Shown one piece after another: positions 1 to 7,923 of a stretch of 53,068 nucleotides of DNA. The position numbers and the translations under genes are program-made. Position 1 is the stretch's first letter. The number at the start of each line of letters is the position of its first letter. The DNA is from Haloferax elongans ATCC BAA-1513. Its GTDB lineage: Archaea; Halobacteriota; Halobacteria; Halobacteriales; Haloferacaceae. Under the pieces are notes generated by a model, which did no database searches, was not told the DNA's origin, and saw only the letters and a program-made list of their open reading frames with translations. Location: NCBI RefSeq assembly GCF_000336755.1, contig NZ_AOLK01000023.1, positions 1-53,068 of the forward strand, written 5' to 3'.

Positions 1-2
1 AG

Positions 3-21
3 AGATGTGTATAAGAGACAG
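3..21 (+). other. Tn5/Nextera mosaic-end adapter at left contig end (artefact)
   Basis: The 19 bases AGATGTGTATAAGAGACAG are exactly the transposase mosaic end used in Nextera libraries. They are preceded by AG and followed directly by GC-rich coding sequence. This is sequencing-library DNA, not genome. Translating through it gives the tell-tale residues MCIRDS, so any gene start placed here is false. Confidence 0.97.
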
Positions 22-257
22 TCGTTGCCTACGAGGCGGTTCGGCAGTCGCTGCTGGCCGACTTCGGGTACAGTTCGGCGCTGAATCACACGGAACTCGC
101 CCGCCGGGTGCGTTCGGACGGCGAGGCATCGCAGGCCGACGCGGTCGACGACCTCGTGGGAATCTACGAGCAGGTCGCGTTCGCGCCGTCTGGCGTGACA
201 CACGCGGAGGCGTCTCGGGCGTTGGACCTTGCGCGCGACCTCGTCGAATCGCCCTGA
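22..257 (+). CDS. C-terminal fragment of a DUF4129-type protein (5' truncated by contig end)
   Basis: An open frame runs from the adapter junction to a TGA at 255-257, giving about 78 residues. It begins VVAYEAVRQSLLADFG and ends ALDLARDLVESP. The pattern (tyrosine/alanine helix, then TELARRVRS, then a VDDLVGIYEQVAFAPSGVT segment) resembles the DUF4129 domain found at the C-terminus of haloarchaeal membrane proteins, often with transglutaminase-like domains. That family call is recognition by eye and only the tail is present. The start lies outside the contig. A competing reading frame that starts with ATG inside the adapter is an artefact. The next gene, a DUF1616 protein, follows after 67 bp, a neighbourhood that fits envelope functions. 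Confidence 0.6.
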
Positions 258-292
258 CCCGGTCGTCCGAATCGTCCTGACCGACCGACTCA

Positions 293-299
293 CTTTAGT
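293..299 (+). promoter_or_regulatory. Probable TATA box of the DUF1616 gene
   Basis: TTTAGTA is centred about 29 bp before the ATG at 325. That is the spacing expected for a haloarchaeal leaderless transcript. Seen by eye only. Confidence 0.4.
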
Positions 300-324
300 A
301 CGCCCTCGAATCAGATTCACAACG

Positions 325-1329
325 ATGACACGCGACCCGGATTGGCGCTTGCTCCTCCCCAGACAGGTGCGCGAGCTTCCCGCCGATTTGGCGGCAGTTG
401 TCGCCCTCGTCGGGGTCGTCAACCTTGCAGTCTTCCTTCCGGGCGTGAGCGAGACGCCGCTTCGGGACGTCCTCGGTCTCCCGTTCCTGTTGTTCGTCCC
501 CGGCTACGCGCTGATGGCGGCACTGTTTCCCGAGGCCGGTGGCGACGTCTCGGGTATCGACGGCATCGAGCGCGTCGCTCTCTCGTTCGGCGGGAGTATC
601 TCGCTCACACCTCTCGTGGGACTCCTCCTCAACTTCACCCCGTGGGGGATTCGACTCGCCCCGATTATGGTCGCAATGAGCGGCCTGACACTCGGGTTGG
701 TGGCGCTCGGAGCGCGGCGTCGGAACCAGTTGTCGCCCACCGAGCGCTTCTCGGTGCCGTACGAAACGTGGCTCTCAGACGCGCGTGACGAGCTGTTCGA
801 CCCCGAGACGCAGACCGACGCGGTGCTGAACGTCCTGTTGGTCGTCAGTATCCTCCTCGCAGTCGGCAGCGTGGGCTACGCCGTCGCCGTTCCGAAAGAC
901 GGTGAGGCGTTCACCGAGTTGTACCTTCTCACCGAAGGCGAGGACGGCGAGCTCGTCGCCGACGGCTATCCCGAGGAGTTCGTCGTCGGCGAGTCGAAGC
1001 CGCTCGTCGTCGGCGTCGGGAATCAGGAACACCAGCCGATGAATTACACAGTGGTCGCGGAGTTACAGCGCGTTCGGGTCGAGAACAACAGTACGACCGT
1101 GTTGGAAGAACGCGAATTGACGCGGTTCTCACCGCGCGTCGCGCACAACGAGACGTGGCAGACGACCCACGAGGTGACGCCCACGATGACGGGCGAGCGC
1201 CTGCGACTGGTGTATCTCTTGTACAAAGGCGCGCCTGCGGGAGAGCCGACAGTCGAGTCGGCCTACCGCGAGGTGCATCTGTGGGTGAACGTGAGTCAGT
1301 CGTCGCAGTCGGAGTCGATTCGTCAGTAA
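325..1329 (+). CDS. DUF1616 family membrane protein
   Basis: This is a 334-residue protein. The N-terminal half has four to five hydrophobic segments, including FLLFVPGYALMAALFP, then a conserved region with GIDGIERVALSFGGSIS and a glycine/proline-rich membrane segment (LLLNFTPWGIRLAP). This is the hallmark of DUF1616. After another transmembrane stretch near residues 170-190 the rest is a predicted extracytoplasmic domain (about 195-320) with several N-glycosylation sequons such as NNST, NET and NVS. The frame extends upstream to a possible start at 229, but the ATG at 325 (MTRDPDWRLLLP) matches the family's usual beginning and sits about 29 bp after a TATA-like box. DUF1616 proteins occur beside haloarchaeal glycosylation and surface-protein loci, but their biochemical role is not established. 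Confidence 0.85.
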   Translation: MTRDPDWRLLLPRQVRELPADLAAVVALVGVVNLAVFLPGVSETPLRDVLGLPFLLFVPGYALMAALFPEAGGDVSGIDGIERVALSFGGSISLTPLVGLLLNFTPWGIRLAPIMVAMSGLTLGLVALGARRRNQLSPTERFSVPYETWLSDARDELFDPETQTDAVLNVLLVVSILLAVGSVGYAVAVPKDGEAFTELYLLTEGEDGELVADGYPEEFVVGESKPLVVGVGNQEHQPMNYTVVAELQRVRVENNSTTVLEERELTRFSPRVAHNETWQTTHEVTPTMTGERLRLVYLLYKGAPAGEPTVESAYREVHLWVNVSQSSQSESIRQ

Positions 1330-1384
1330 ACGCATCTCCAGAGAGCCAGACATTCAAGGGTCGGGCCACGAATCAGTCGCCTAC

Positions 1385-1921
1385 GTGTTTCCATTCGGCC
1401 ACCTCGCGTTCGGGTATCTCTCGTACGTGTTCACGCGACTCGCGCGGCGACAGCCGCTTCCGCAGGGCTGGCTGGTGGGCTGTGTCGTCCTCGGGACGCA
1501 ACTTCCAGACCTCGTCGACAAACCGCTGACCTACGCGGGCGTGCTTCCCAGTGGTCGGACGCTGGGTCACTCGCTTTTCTTCGCCGTGCCGTTGCTCGTC
1601 GGCGTGGGATGGTGGGCGCACAACGCAGGATACGACGAACACGCCATCGCGTGGGGTGTGGGCCTCGTCTCCCACTACGTCGGAGACGTGTACTCGCTCG
1701 TCCTCGCCGGTGACTGGTGGACGATGCGGTTCCTGCTGTGGCCGGTGTTCCCGACGGTTCTGTACCCCGACGCCGACGCCATTCCGCCGTGGGTTCGGGT
1801 CGTGAACTCGCTTGGCGACCCGCGATTCCGGGTGCAGAACGCGCTGTTCGCGCTCGCGGGTGTGCTGTGGATAGCGAGTGTGATTCGGCGCAGGTGGGGC
1901 GCGCGACAAAACAAGGAGTAG
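1385..1921 (+). CDS. YdjM/LexA-binding-type integral membrane protein (DUF457-like, putative metal-dependent hydrolase)
   Basis: This 178-residue membrane protein has four to five hydrophobic helices and polar His/Asp residues arranged as in the YdjM/DUF457 family: FGHLAFGYL at the N-terminus, LGTQLPDLVDKP, RTLGHSLFF and VSHYVGDVYS. These His-Asp motifs suggest metal binding in or near the membrane, hence the usual database label of membrane-bound metal-dependent hydrolase; the actual substrate is unknown. The start is a GTG at 1385, 55 bp after the preceding gene and on the same strand, so co-transcription is possible. A second member of the same family is at 32532-33032. Confidence 0.75.
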   Translation: MFPFGHLAFGYLSYVFTRLARRQPLPQGWLVGCVVLGTQLPDLVDKPLTYAGVLPSGRTLGHSLFFAVPLLVGVGWWAHNAGYDEHAIAWGVGLVSHYVGDVYSLVLAGDWWTMRFLLWPVFPTVLYPDADAIPPWVRVVNSLGDPRFRVQNALFALAGVLWIASVIRRRWGARQNKE

Positions 1922-1933
1922 CGTGACCGCCGC

Positions 1934-3163
1934 TCAGCCGTCGAGCAAGTCGGTCACGGGCTGTCGTGCGAGGCTCCACGACCCGGCGAGTGCGCTCGCG
2001 AGGCCGATGACGAGCGCGATAGCGAAACCACCAAGGACGACGCGCTGGTCCACGACGACGACGTTCTCGAAGCCGACGAGGGACTGGATGGCGACGTTGA
2101 GCACGTCCGCGAGGGGGTAGGTCAGCCCCGACGCCAACAGGCCGCCGAGCAGTCCATAAGTGAACGCCTGTGTGCCGACGACGCCGACGAGCGTCCATAC
2201 GGAGAGTCCCTGTGCGCGTAACGCGGCGAACTCGCGGCGTTGCTGGTAGATGAGCGAGAGCACGAGGTTGAGTGTCAGTGCGATGCCCGTGATAATCGAG
2301 AGCGCGACGAGCGCCACGCCCGCGGCGATGAGGACGGCCTGCTGGCGCAGCGTCGCTTCGAGTTGCTCCTGGTTGGTGCGAACGTCGAGGGTCGGATAAG
2401 TCGATTCGAGTTCCGATGCGACCGTGTCGGGGTCCGCGCCGTCCCTGAGTTTGACAGTGACCAGGCTCGCCGTGTCGGTTCCGGTCGTCCCCGAGACTTC
2501 CTGCAGTTCGCTCAGGTGCAACACGACGTTGCTCGACCCGAGGAAGTTCGAGTAGGTGGGCGAAATTCCCGTGATTCGGAACTCGTGTTGTCGCGCCGAG
2601 GCGAGGGTGCTTCCGATGTAGAGCGTGTCGTTGACGCCGACGCCGAAGCGCTCGGCGGCTTCCGGGCTGATGATGACCTCGTGAGTCATCGGGCCGTCGT
2701 AGCTGCCGCCGTTGTAATGCGGGTCGCCGGGGGTGTACTGTGAACCTTCAGTGACCGTCACCGACTGCCCGCCGCTGGGTGCGCCGACGCCGATGATGGT
2801 CTCGAACTCCGAGGTGTTGGGTGAGACGTACACCGTCTGGAAGCCGAGCGCGTAGGCAGTCGCGACGTCGTCTCGGGCCATGATTTCGTCGGCGACGCGG
2901 TGAGAGTTGTCAAGCGAGTTCTGGAAACCACCGGTCTCGGGCGTGAGTTTGACGGGACCGCCCGTCACCCAGAGGTCGCGGCCGGAGGCGTCGAACTTCT
3001 CTTGGCCAGTCTGGACGACGCCCATCCCGAGCGACGTGAGAAGCGTCATCGACAGGACGGCGAGGCAGATGCCGACGATGGCGAGGAGGCTCCGGAGTCG
3101 CTGCGTGCGGATTTGTGCGCCCGCGATGCCGATGACGGCACGGAGTCGTGTGAGGAACCTCAT
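1934..3163 (-). CDS. ABC transporter permease, MacB/FtsX (LolC/E) type
   Basis: This 409-residue protein has one N-terminal transmembrane helix (LLAIVGICLAVLSMTLLTSLG, about residues 26-48), a large periplasm-like domain (about 50-270), and three C-terminal helices (AAGVALVALSIITGIALTLNL and following). This is the MacB_PCD plus FtsX topology. The ATG at 3163 overlaps the stop of the upstream permease by 4 bp (ATGA), which fixes the start and implies translational coupling. It is the last gene of the minus-strand set ATPase, permease, permease. The family moves lipoproteins, peptides or drugs from the membrane outwards; no substrate can be inferred here. It is a paralogue of the adjacent permease, with a shared region around GDPHY-NGxYDGPxT. 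Confidence 0.9.
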   Translation of the reverse strand: MRFLTRLRAVIGIAGAQIRTQRLRSLLAIVGICLAVLSMTLLTSLGMGVVQTGQEKFDASGRDLWVTGGPVKLTPETGGFQNSLDNSHRVADEIMARDDVATAYALGFQTVYVSPNTSEFETIIGVGAPSGGQSVTVTEGSQYTPGDPHYNGGSYDGPMTHEVIISPEAAERFGVGVNDTLYIGSTLASARQHEFRITGISPTYSNFLGSSNVVLHLSELQEVSGTTGTDTASLVTVKLRDGADPDTVASELESTYPTLDVRTNQEQLEATLRQQAVLIAAGVALVALSIITGIALTLNLVLSLIYQQRREFAALRAQGLSVWTLVGVVGTQAFTYGLLGGLLASGLTYPLADVLNVAIQSLVGFENVVVVDQRVVLGGFAIALVIGLASALAGSWSLARQPVTDLLDG

Positions 3164-4398
3164 TGCAGCACCTCCACGGGGTTCGCGCGATGGCTCAGCC
3201 ACACGGGGTAGACCGACGCGAACAGGCCGATGAGCACGGAGACGACGAACGCGGCACCGACGAGAATGGGGTCGAATCGAGCGACCGACGCGATACCGAG
3301 ATAGCGCTCCGTGAGGACGTTCGTGAGTTCGATGCCGCCGATGCCGAGGCCGAGGCCAACGACTGCGCCACTGAGCGTCACGCTGAGGGTCTCGACGACG
3401 AGCAGTAGGCTGCGGGAAGACGAACTGTAGCCGATTGCCGCGAGCGTCGCGAGTGACGCGCGCTCGGAGAGGACTTCGAGACCCATCATCGTCGCGACGA
3501 AGAGCGTGCCAACGACGAAGGCGGTGAGGACCGCGCCGACAGCGATAGCGAGCGGGAGGCTCGACGAGGAGAGTTGCTGTTGAGCGAAGCCGGTTCGCTT
3601 GACGACGTTCGTCTGTGGGTAGAGCCGTTCGATGTCACCCGCAACGGCGGCGTCGTCGGTGCTCACGAGAATCTGGTCGGCCTGGTCGCCGCTCGTCGCA
3701 CCTGAAAGGGCCTGGGCCTCCGAGAGGTGGACGAGAGCGACGGGGACCTCGCCGATTCCGGTCGTGTACTCGCTTTCGGCGACATCAGAGACAGTAAACG
3801 AGCGATTCGTTGCCGACCCCGTCTCTGGGGAGAGAGTCGTCCCCTTTTCGGCGTCGAGAAGTGTCGCAGCGCCCGTGCTGAGCACGGCCTGTCCTGTCCA
3901 CGGGCCGTCGTAGGTGCCATCGGCGTAGTGCGGGTCGCCGGGTTCGAGAGATGCAGTGGGAAGCCCGATAATCGACCGATTGGTCGAGTCGGGGATGACG
4001 CCAGCGACGAGGATATACTCGCTGTTGCCGGTCTGGGGATTCGAAAGTTCGAGTACCCGAATCAATACGGGTGTGGCGTAGTCGATACGGTCGTCGTCCG
4101 CGAGTTGGTCAGTGACTGAGTGGACGCCACCCAAGCGAGGGGCGTCGACAGAGACCGCGATTGCCGAAGCGCTCGCGGCGTCCGGGACGACCCAGTAGTC
4201 CACGTCCTCGCTCTCGATTGCCGACTGGGAGGCGAGGCCGAGCGAGATGCCGCCGACGGTCGTCATGAGCATGACTGCGAAGGCGACGCCGGCGATGCTC
4301 GACCAGAGTTGGCGCGAGTCGCCGCCGAAGAGTCTGCCGGAGAAGCGTGCGAGACCGAGGCGGACGACACCCGCCAGTCGCCGAACTTTACGACTCAT
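3160..4398 (-). CDS. ABC transporter permease, MacB/FtsX (LolC/E) type
   Basis: This 412-residue permease has the same layout as its downstream neighbour: helix 1 near residues 32-55 (SIAGVAFAVMLMTTVGGISLG), an extracytoplasmic MacB_PCD-like domain to about residue 290, then three helices (AIAVGAVLTAFVVGTLFVA, VETLSVTLSGAVVGLGLGIG, GAAFVVSVLIGLFASVYPVW). The frame stays open to 4641, but that extension is out-of-frame shadow of the ATPase. The ATG at 4398 (MSRKVRRLAGVVRLGL) gives a normal N-terminus and overlaps the ATPase gene by 11 bp. With the other permease and ATPase it should form a heterodimeric type VII-like exporter. Confidence 0.9.
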   Translation of the reverse strand: MSRKVRRLAGVVRLGLARFSGRLFGGDSRQLWSSIAGVAFAVMLMTTVGGISLGLASQSAIESEDVDYWVVPDAASASAIAVSVDAPRLGGVHSVTDQLADDDRIDYATPVLIRVLELSNPQTGNSEYILVAGVIPDSTNRSIIGLPTASLEPGDPHYADGTYDGPWTGQAVLSTGAATLLDAEKGTTLSPETGSATNRSFTVSDVAESEYTTGIGEVPVALVHLSEAQALSGATSGDQADQILVSTDDAAVAGDIERLYPQTNVVKRTGFAQQQLSSSSLPLAIAVGAVLTAFVVGTLFVATMMGLEVLSERASLATLAAIGYSSSSRSLLLVVETLSVTLSGAVVGLGLGIGGIELTNVLTERYLGIASVARFDPILVGAAFVVSVLIGLFASVYPVWLSHRANPVEVLQ

Positions 4399-5152
4399 GT
4401 GGAATCTCTCGGTGCATACTGGGGTCCGACTCGGATTGGAGTCGCCCGTCGTGCAGTCGGAGAACGCTGTCCGCCCGGTCGAGAACTGCCTCGTCGTGCG
4501 AGGCGATAATAACTGCGCGGTCGTCGGCGACGTCCGTGAGAAGGTCGAGAATCTGGCGGCCGGTTTCGCTGTCGAGTTCGCCCGTCGGTTCGTCAGCGAC
4601 GAGGAGCGACGGGTCGGTGACGAGCGCGCGGGCGATAGCAACGCGTTGTTGCTCGCCGCCGCTTAGTTCCGCGGGTTTGTGGGTGGCGCGGTCGGCGAGG
4701 CCGACGGCGTCGAGGAGGTCGTTCGCTTTGGCTCGGCGAGTGGACTTGGGGACGCCGCGCTGGACGAGCGGGAGGGCGACGTTCGCACGGGCCGAAAGAG
4801 AGGGCAAGAGATGGAAGTGCTGGAAGACGATGCCGACCTCGTCGAGGCGGAGTTTCGCGCGCTGGCTCTCCGAGAGCGTCGTGGTGTCGGTGCCGTCGAG
4901 GACGACACGTCCTTTGGTAGGCGTGTCGAGCGCGGCGAGAAGATGGAGAAGCGTCGATTTGCCGCTGCCGCTCGGTCCGGCGAGGCCGACGACGTCGCCC
5001 GTGTGGATGGTCGTGGTGACGTCGTCGACGGCGACGACTGTTTGGGTGTCCTGCGGCGACGAAAGCCAGCCGGACCGCCCTCGCGTGAAGCTGCGGGTGA
5101 CGCCGTCGCAGGTGAGAATCGGGTCGGTCGTGTCGCTCTCCGTGGAGACCAT
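4388..5152 (-). CDS. ABC transporter ATP-binding protein, MacB/LolD type
   Basis: A 254-residue ATPase with every canonical motif: Walker A GPSGSGKST at 59-67, Q-loop VFQHFHLLPSLS near 109-120, signature LSGGEQQR at 163-170, Walker B LLVADEPTGELD at 183-194 and switch His in ASHDEAVL. The LDSETG and PSLSARANVALPL segments are typical of the LolD/MacB subfamily that pairs with FtsX-like permeases. It is the first gene of the three-gene minus-strand operon and overlaps the first permease by 11 bp. The gene upstream on the same strand is the secreted subtilase, which ends 83 bp away, so the transporter may have its own promoter. Confidence 0.95.
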   Translation of the reverse strand: MVSTESDTTDPILTCDGVTRSFTRGRSGWLSSPQDTQTVVAVDDVTTTIHTGDVVGLAGPSGSGKSTLLHLLAALDTPTKGRVVLDGTDTTTLSESQRAKLRLDEVGIVFQHFHLLPSLSARANVALPLVQRGVPKSTRRAKANDLLDAVGLADRATHKPAELSGGEQQRVAIARALVTDPSLLVADEPTGELDSETGRQILDLLTDVADDRAVIIASHDEAVLDRADSVLRLHDGRLQSESDPSMHREIPHES

Positions 5153-5235
5153 TTGGAAGAAATGATGGATAGCGATTTGATAGGTGTTGCGCTGTGCGAA
5201 AGCGTCGATTCGACCGGCTCACCAACGTCGTGTCG

Positions 5236-6996
5236 TTACTCGATTTGTCGAACCAGTTCTTGGACGTCCCGCATGTCGAATCCGCCGTCGTCGTTGAAGT
5301 CGAACGCCGTCGCGCCAGCACTGACCGTGCCTTCGAGTGCGAGTTGGTAGAGCAATTCGGCGTCTTTCATATCGACGACGCCGTCGCCGTTGACGTCCTC
5401 GTAGCGGCCGTCGTCGTCGGGGTCGGCCGGGAAGTAGACCTCGCCGTCGACTTCGATGCCACCGGGGAACGGGACCGGCTTGGTCCCCGCTCGCTCGATG
5501 TCGATGTGCCCCGCGCCGCGGAACGTCGCCGAGTCGTAGAGGTCTTCTAACTCGTAGTCGTCGTAATCGTCTTCGTCGGTCTGTTGGTCCGTGAAGTAGT
5601 CGACGTCCGGGTACGTGGTGTCGATGTCTCTCGCCGTGTTTTTGATGTGTGCTTTCACTTGCTCGGGGTCGGCCTCTGGGTTCGCTGCCATGATGACCGC
5701 GGCGAGGCCCGTGACGTGTGGGGCGGCCATGCTCGTCCCGTGGAGCGTGCCGTACATCCCGGAGCCACCGTAGAGGCCTTCGCCACCGCCCGGGCCGATA
5801 CGGATGAAGCCGTACCCGCTGACCTTCGGCGAGAGCGTGCTCAGCACGCCATCGAACAGCGACCCGCCGGAACGCACGTTTCCACCGGGGGCGCTCACAT
5901 CGACCGAGCCGGGGCCGTAGTTCGTGTAGACCGACGGGGTGTGTTCGGGGGCAATCGACCCGAAGTCCGGCTTTCCGTCGCCATCCGAATCTCCCGGGAG
6001 GTCGACGAGGTTCTCCACGTCCGAGCGCGGACCGGTCGCCGACACCGTCAGCCACCCAGGGTGGCTTCCCTTGCCAGTGTTCGTAATCTGCGGCTCGAAC
6101 TCGTCGATGTTCGTGTCGTCGTTGCCGGAGGACTCGACGAGTATCGCGCCGTTGTCGCGGGCGTACTCCCCGACGCGTCGGTAGGATTTGACGCTGAGGT
6201 GCTGGCTGATACTCGGCGACACGGGGCTGCCCGGCCCGAGACTGAGGTTAATCGCGTCCGCACCGTTGTCGACGGCGGTCGTCACGGCGCTCAGAATCGA
6301 GGCGCTGGATTTGAACGGGAACACCTTCATGTCCAAGAGGACGGCGTCAGGTGCGACACCGACGACGTACGGGCCGTCCTCGGAGACGCGGCTTCCGTTC
6401 GCGGCGGCGATACCGGCGCAGTGGGTTCCGTGGCTGCTGTTGTCGCTGGTGCCGATATCGTCGTCGAGCGAGAAGTTGCCGGAGCGCTCCGTGTCGACGA
6501 CGAGGTCCGGGTGGCTCGCGTCGATGCCGGAGTCGACGATGGCAATCGTCGCGCCCTCGCCCGTGACGCCCTGGTCGTGAAGCGATTTGACGTTCTGACT
6601 GTGCTTCGACCACTGATACGGGTGGGGTTCGGGGACCTCGTCGGTGACATCGGCGGCCGTGTCGAACTGCCCGTCTTCGGGGAGCGTGTCCGGAACCGAA
6701 TCGGGTGAGACACCCTCGATTTCCGGCGGTTCGATAGAGAGTTCGACTTCGGGTGCGAAGTCGAGGCCGTGGCCTTCGAGGTCGCGTTCGTCTCCTTTGA
6801 CCGACGCGAAGCCCACAGTGTCGGCTTCGTCGACGATTTCGACAGCCTCGCGCCACGCGTCCGACGATGCCGAGCGCGTGTCGACGAGGAACTGATTCTC
6901 CCGGACGCCAGTCGCAACGACTGGCGACGACGCGACCGACAGCCCACCGACTGCGGCCGCAGCACTCTTGATAAAATTCCGACGTGTGTGGTTCAT
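5236..6996 (-). CDS. Tat-exported subtilisin-like serine protease (S8) with C-terminal dockerin-like module
   Basis: This is a 586-residue halolysin-type secreted protease. It starts with a twin-arginine signal (HTRRNFIKSAAAAVGGLSVA), then a propeptide-like region to about residue 125. The S8 catalytic domain follows with Asp155 (IAIVDSGIDASHPDL), His189 (SSHGTHCAGI), oxyanion Asn near 291 (ESSGND) and Ser421 (GTLHGTSMAAPH). A DSDGDGKPDFG segment inside the domain looks like a Ca-binding insert. The last 65 residues hold two dockerin/EF-hand-like loops, DVNGDGVVDMKDAELLY and DFNDDGGFDMRDVQELV. The ATG at 6996 is preferred over an in-frame TTG four codons upstream because it puts the RR motif near the N-terminus. 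No cohesin gene is obvious in the window. Confidence 0.93.
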   Translation of the reverse strand: MNHTRRNFIKSAAAAVGGLSVASSPVVATGVRENQFLVDTRSASSDAWREAVEIVDEADTVGFASVKGDERDLEGHGLDFAPEVELSIEPPEIEGVSPDSVPDTLPEDGQFDTAADVTDEVPEPHPYQWSKHSQNVKSLHDQGVTGEGATIAIVDSGIDASHPDLVVDTERSGNFSLDDDIGTSDNSSHGTHCAGIAAANGSRVSEDGPYVVGVAPDAVLLDMKVFPFKSSASILSAVTTAVDNGADAINLSLGPGSPVSPSISQHLSVKSYRRVGEYARDNGAILVESSGNDDTNIDEFEPQITNTGKGSHPGWLTVSATGPRSDVENLVDLPGDSDGDGKPDFGSIAPEHTPSVYTNYGPGSVDVSAPGGNVRSGGSLFDGVLSTLSPKVSGYGFIRIGPGGGEGLYGGSGMYGTLHGTSMAAPHVTGLAAVIMAANPEADPEQVKAHIKNTARDIDTTYPDVDYFTDQQTDEDDYDDYELEDLYDSATFRGAGHIDIERAGTKPVPFPGGIEVDGEVYFPADPDDDGRYEDVNGDGVVDMKDAELLYQLALEGTVSAGATAFDFNDDGGFDMRDVQELVRQIE

Positions 6997-7062
6997 GTGA
7001 CGTAGCAAATGCTAAACATATTTATTGTTACCGAAGTTCATGCCAACTACTGACGATATCGA

Positions 7063-7089
7063 CCGCAGTTGCCCGAAAAAATACTGCGG
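7063..7089 (-). terminator. Inverted repeat with T6 in the loop, 3' of the small PGF-CTERM gene
   Basis: Arms CCGCAGT (7063-7069) and ACTGCGG (7083-7089) are a perfect 7-bp match. The 13-nt loop reads as TTTTTT on the minus strand. The structure lies 12 bp past the stop of the minus-strand gene at 7102. Archaeal termination depends on U-tracts, so this is a reasonable terminator, or a palindromic site in the promoter region of the subtilase. Confidence 0.4.
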
Positions 7090-7101
7090 GGGTGACGTGG
7101 G

Positions 7102-7893
7102 TTATTCGGTGCGGAGTGCGAACAGCGCCGCCGCGAGAACGGCAGCGAGTGCGGTTCCGACACCGAATCCAGGAACGCCGGTTCCCGTCGTCGATTCATC
7201 GGCCGTCACCGATTCGTCTGCTGTCGTCTCCGTCGCTGTCGTCGTCTTCTCTGAGGCCGATTCGGTCGTCGACTGTTCCGATTCGCTCGTCGTCGATTCG
7301 GCCGTCGTCGACGATGGGTCTGTGCTGGTGGCCGTCGTTCCCACCGCTGTCGACGTGTTCGTGGTGGCAGTCGTGGTCGTGGATGCAGTGTTTGCACCGC
7401 CGGTGCTCCCACCGCCAGTGCTGCCACTGTTGTCGGCGTCGCCACCGGAGCTACCGCCACCGCCGGAGCCGCCACCAGAGCCACCGCCGGGGTCACTGTC
7501 TCCACCGGACCCACCGCCGTCGCTGTCGCCGAGGGCGAAGTTCACTTCGGTCGACCCCGTCGACTCCCATTCGAACTGTTTGGATTCGCTGCGGACGGTG
7601 ATGGTCACGGTTCGCTCTTCGTTCTGGTCGATTTCCTCTTCGGGAACCTTCAGGTCGAAGTTCCCGTCGTCGCTGGTCGTGTTGGACGCGACGACCGAGC
7701 CCTCGTAGGTCACTTCGACAGTGGCTCCGGCCAGTGGTTCGCCGTCGTCTTCGACGGTTCCGAAGAAGCGATGCGGTGGCGACGGCGGGGATGCGAGTGT
7801 CGTGCCTGCGCCAGCGGTGACGACGAGGAGCGCGACGAGCGCTACCGCTGCCGTAGTCGGCATGCGTCGACTGTTCGTATCTCGTGAGTTCAT
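7102..7893 (-). CDS. PGF-CTERM surface protein with carboxypeptidase-regulatory-like domain
   Basis: A 263-residue exported protein. It has a Sec signal (PTTAAVALVALLVVTAGAGT) and one small beta domain at about 30-110 (FGTVEDDGEPLAGATVEVTY, then SDDGNFDLKVPEEE), which resembles CarboxypepD_reg/CNA-B-like folds. A Gly/Ser-rich linker, a long Thr/Ser/Glu stalk and the tripartite PGF-CTERM signal (TGVPGFG, hydrophobic helix, RTE end) follow. Archaeosortase ArtA is known to remove such signals and attach lipid, anchoring the protein outside the cell. The start at 7893 is chosen over an upstream in-frame GTG; another ATG (7863) would also leave an intact signal. It begins 30 bp after the stop of the 1314-residue surface protein, so the two are probably one transcript. 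Confidence 0.85.
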   Translation of the reverse strand: MNSRDTNSRRMPTTAAVALVALLVVTAGAGTTLASPPSPPHRFFGTVEDDGEPLAGATVEVTYEGSVVASNTTSDDGNFDLKVPEEEIDQNEERTVTITVRSESKQFEWESTGSTEVNFALGDSDGGGSGGDSDPGGGSGGGSGGGGSSGGDADNSGSTGGGSTGGANTASTTTTATTNTSTAVGTTATSTDPSSTTAESTTSESEQSTTESASEKTTTATETTADESVTADESTTGTGVPGFGVGTALAAVLAAALFALRTE

Positions 7894-7923
7894 GTGGATT
7901 GGCACAAAGACGTGGGTGTGAGG

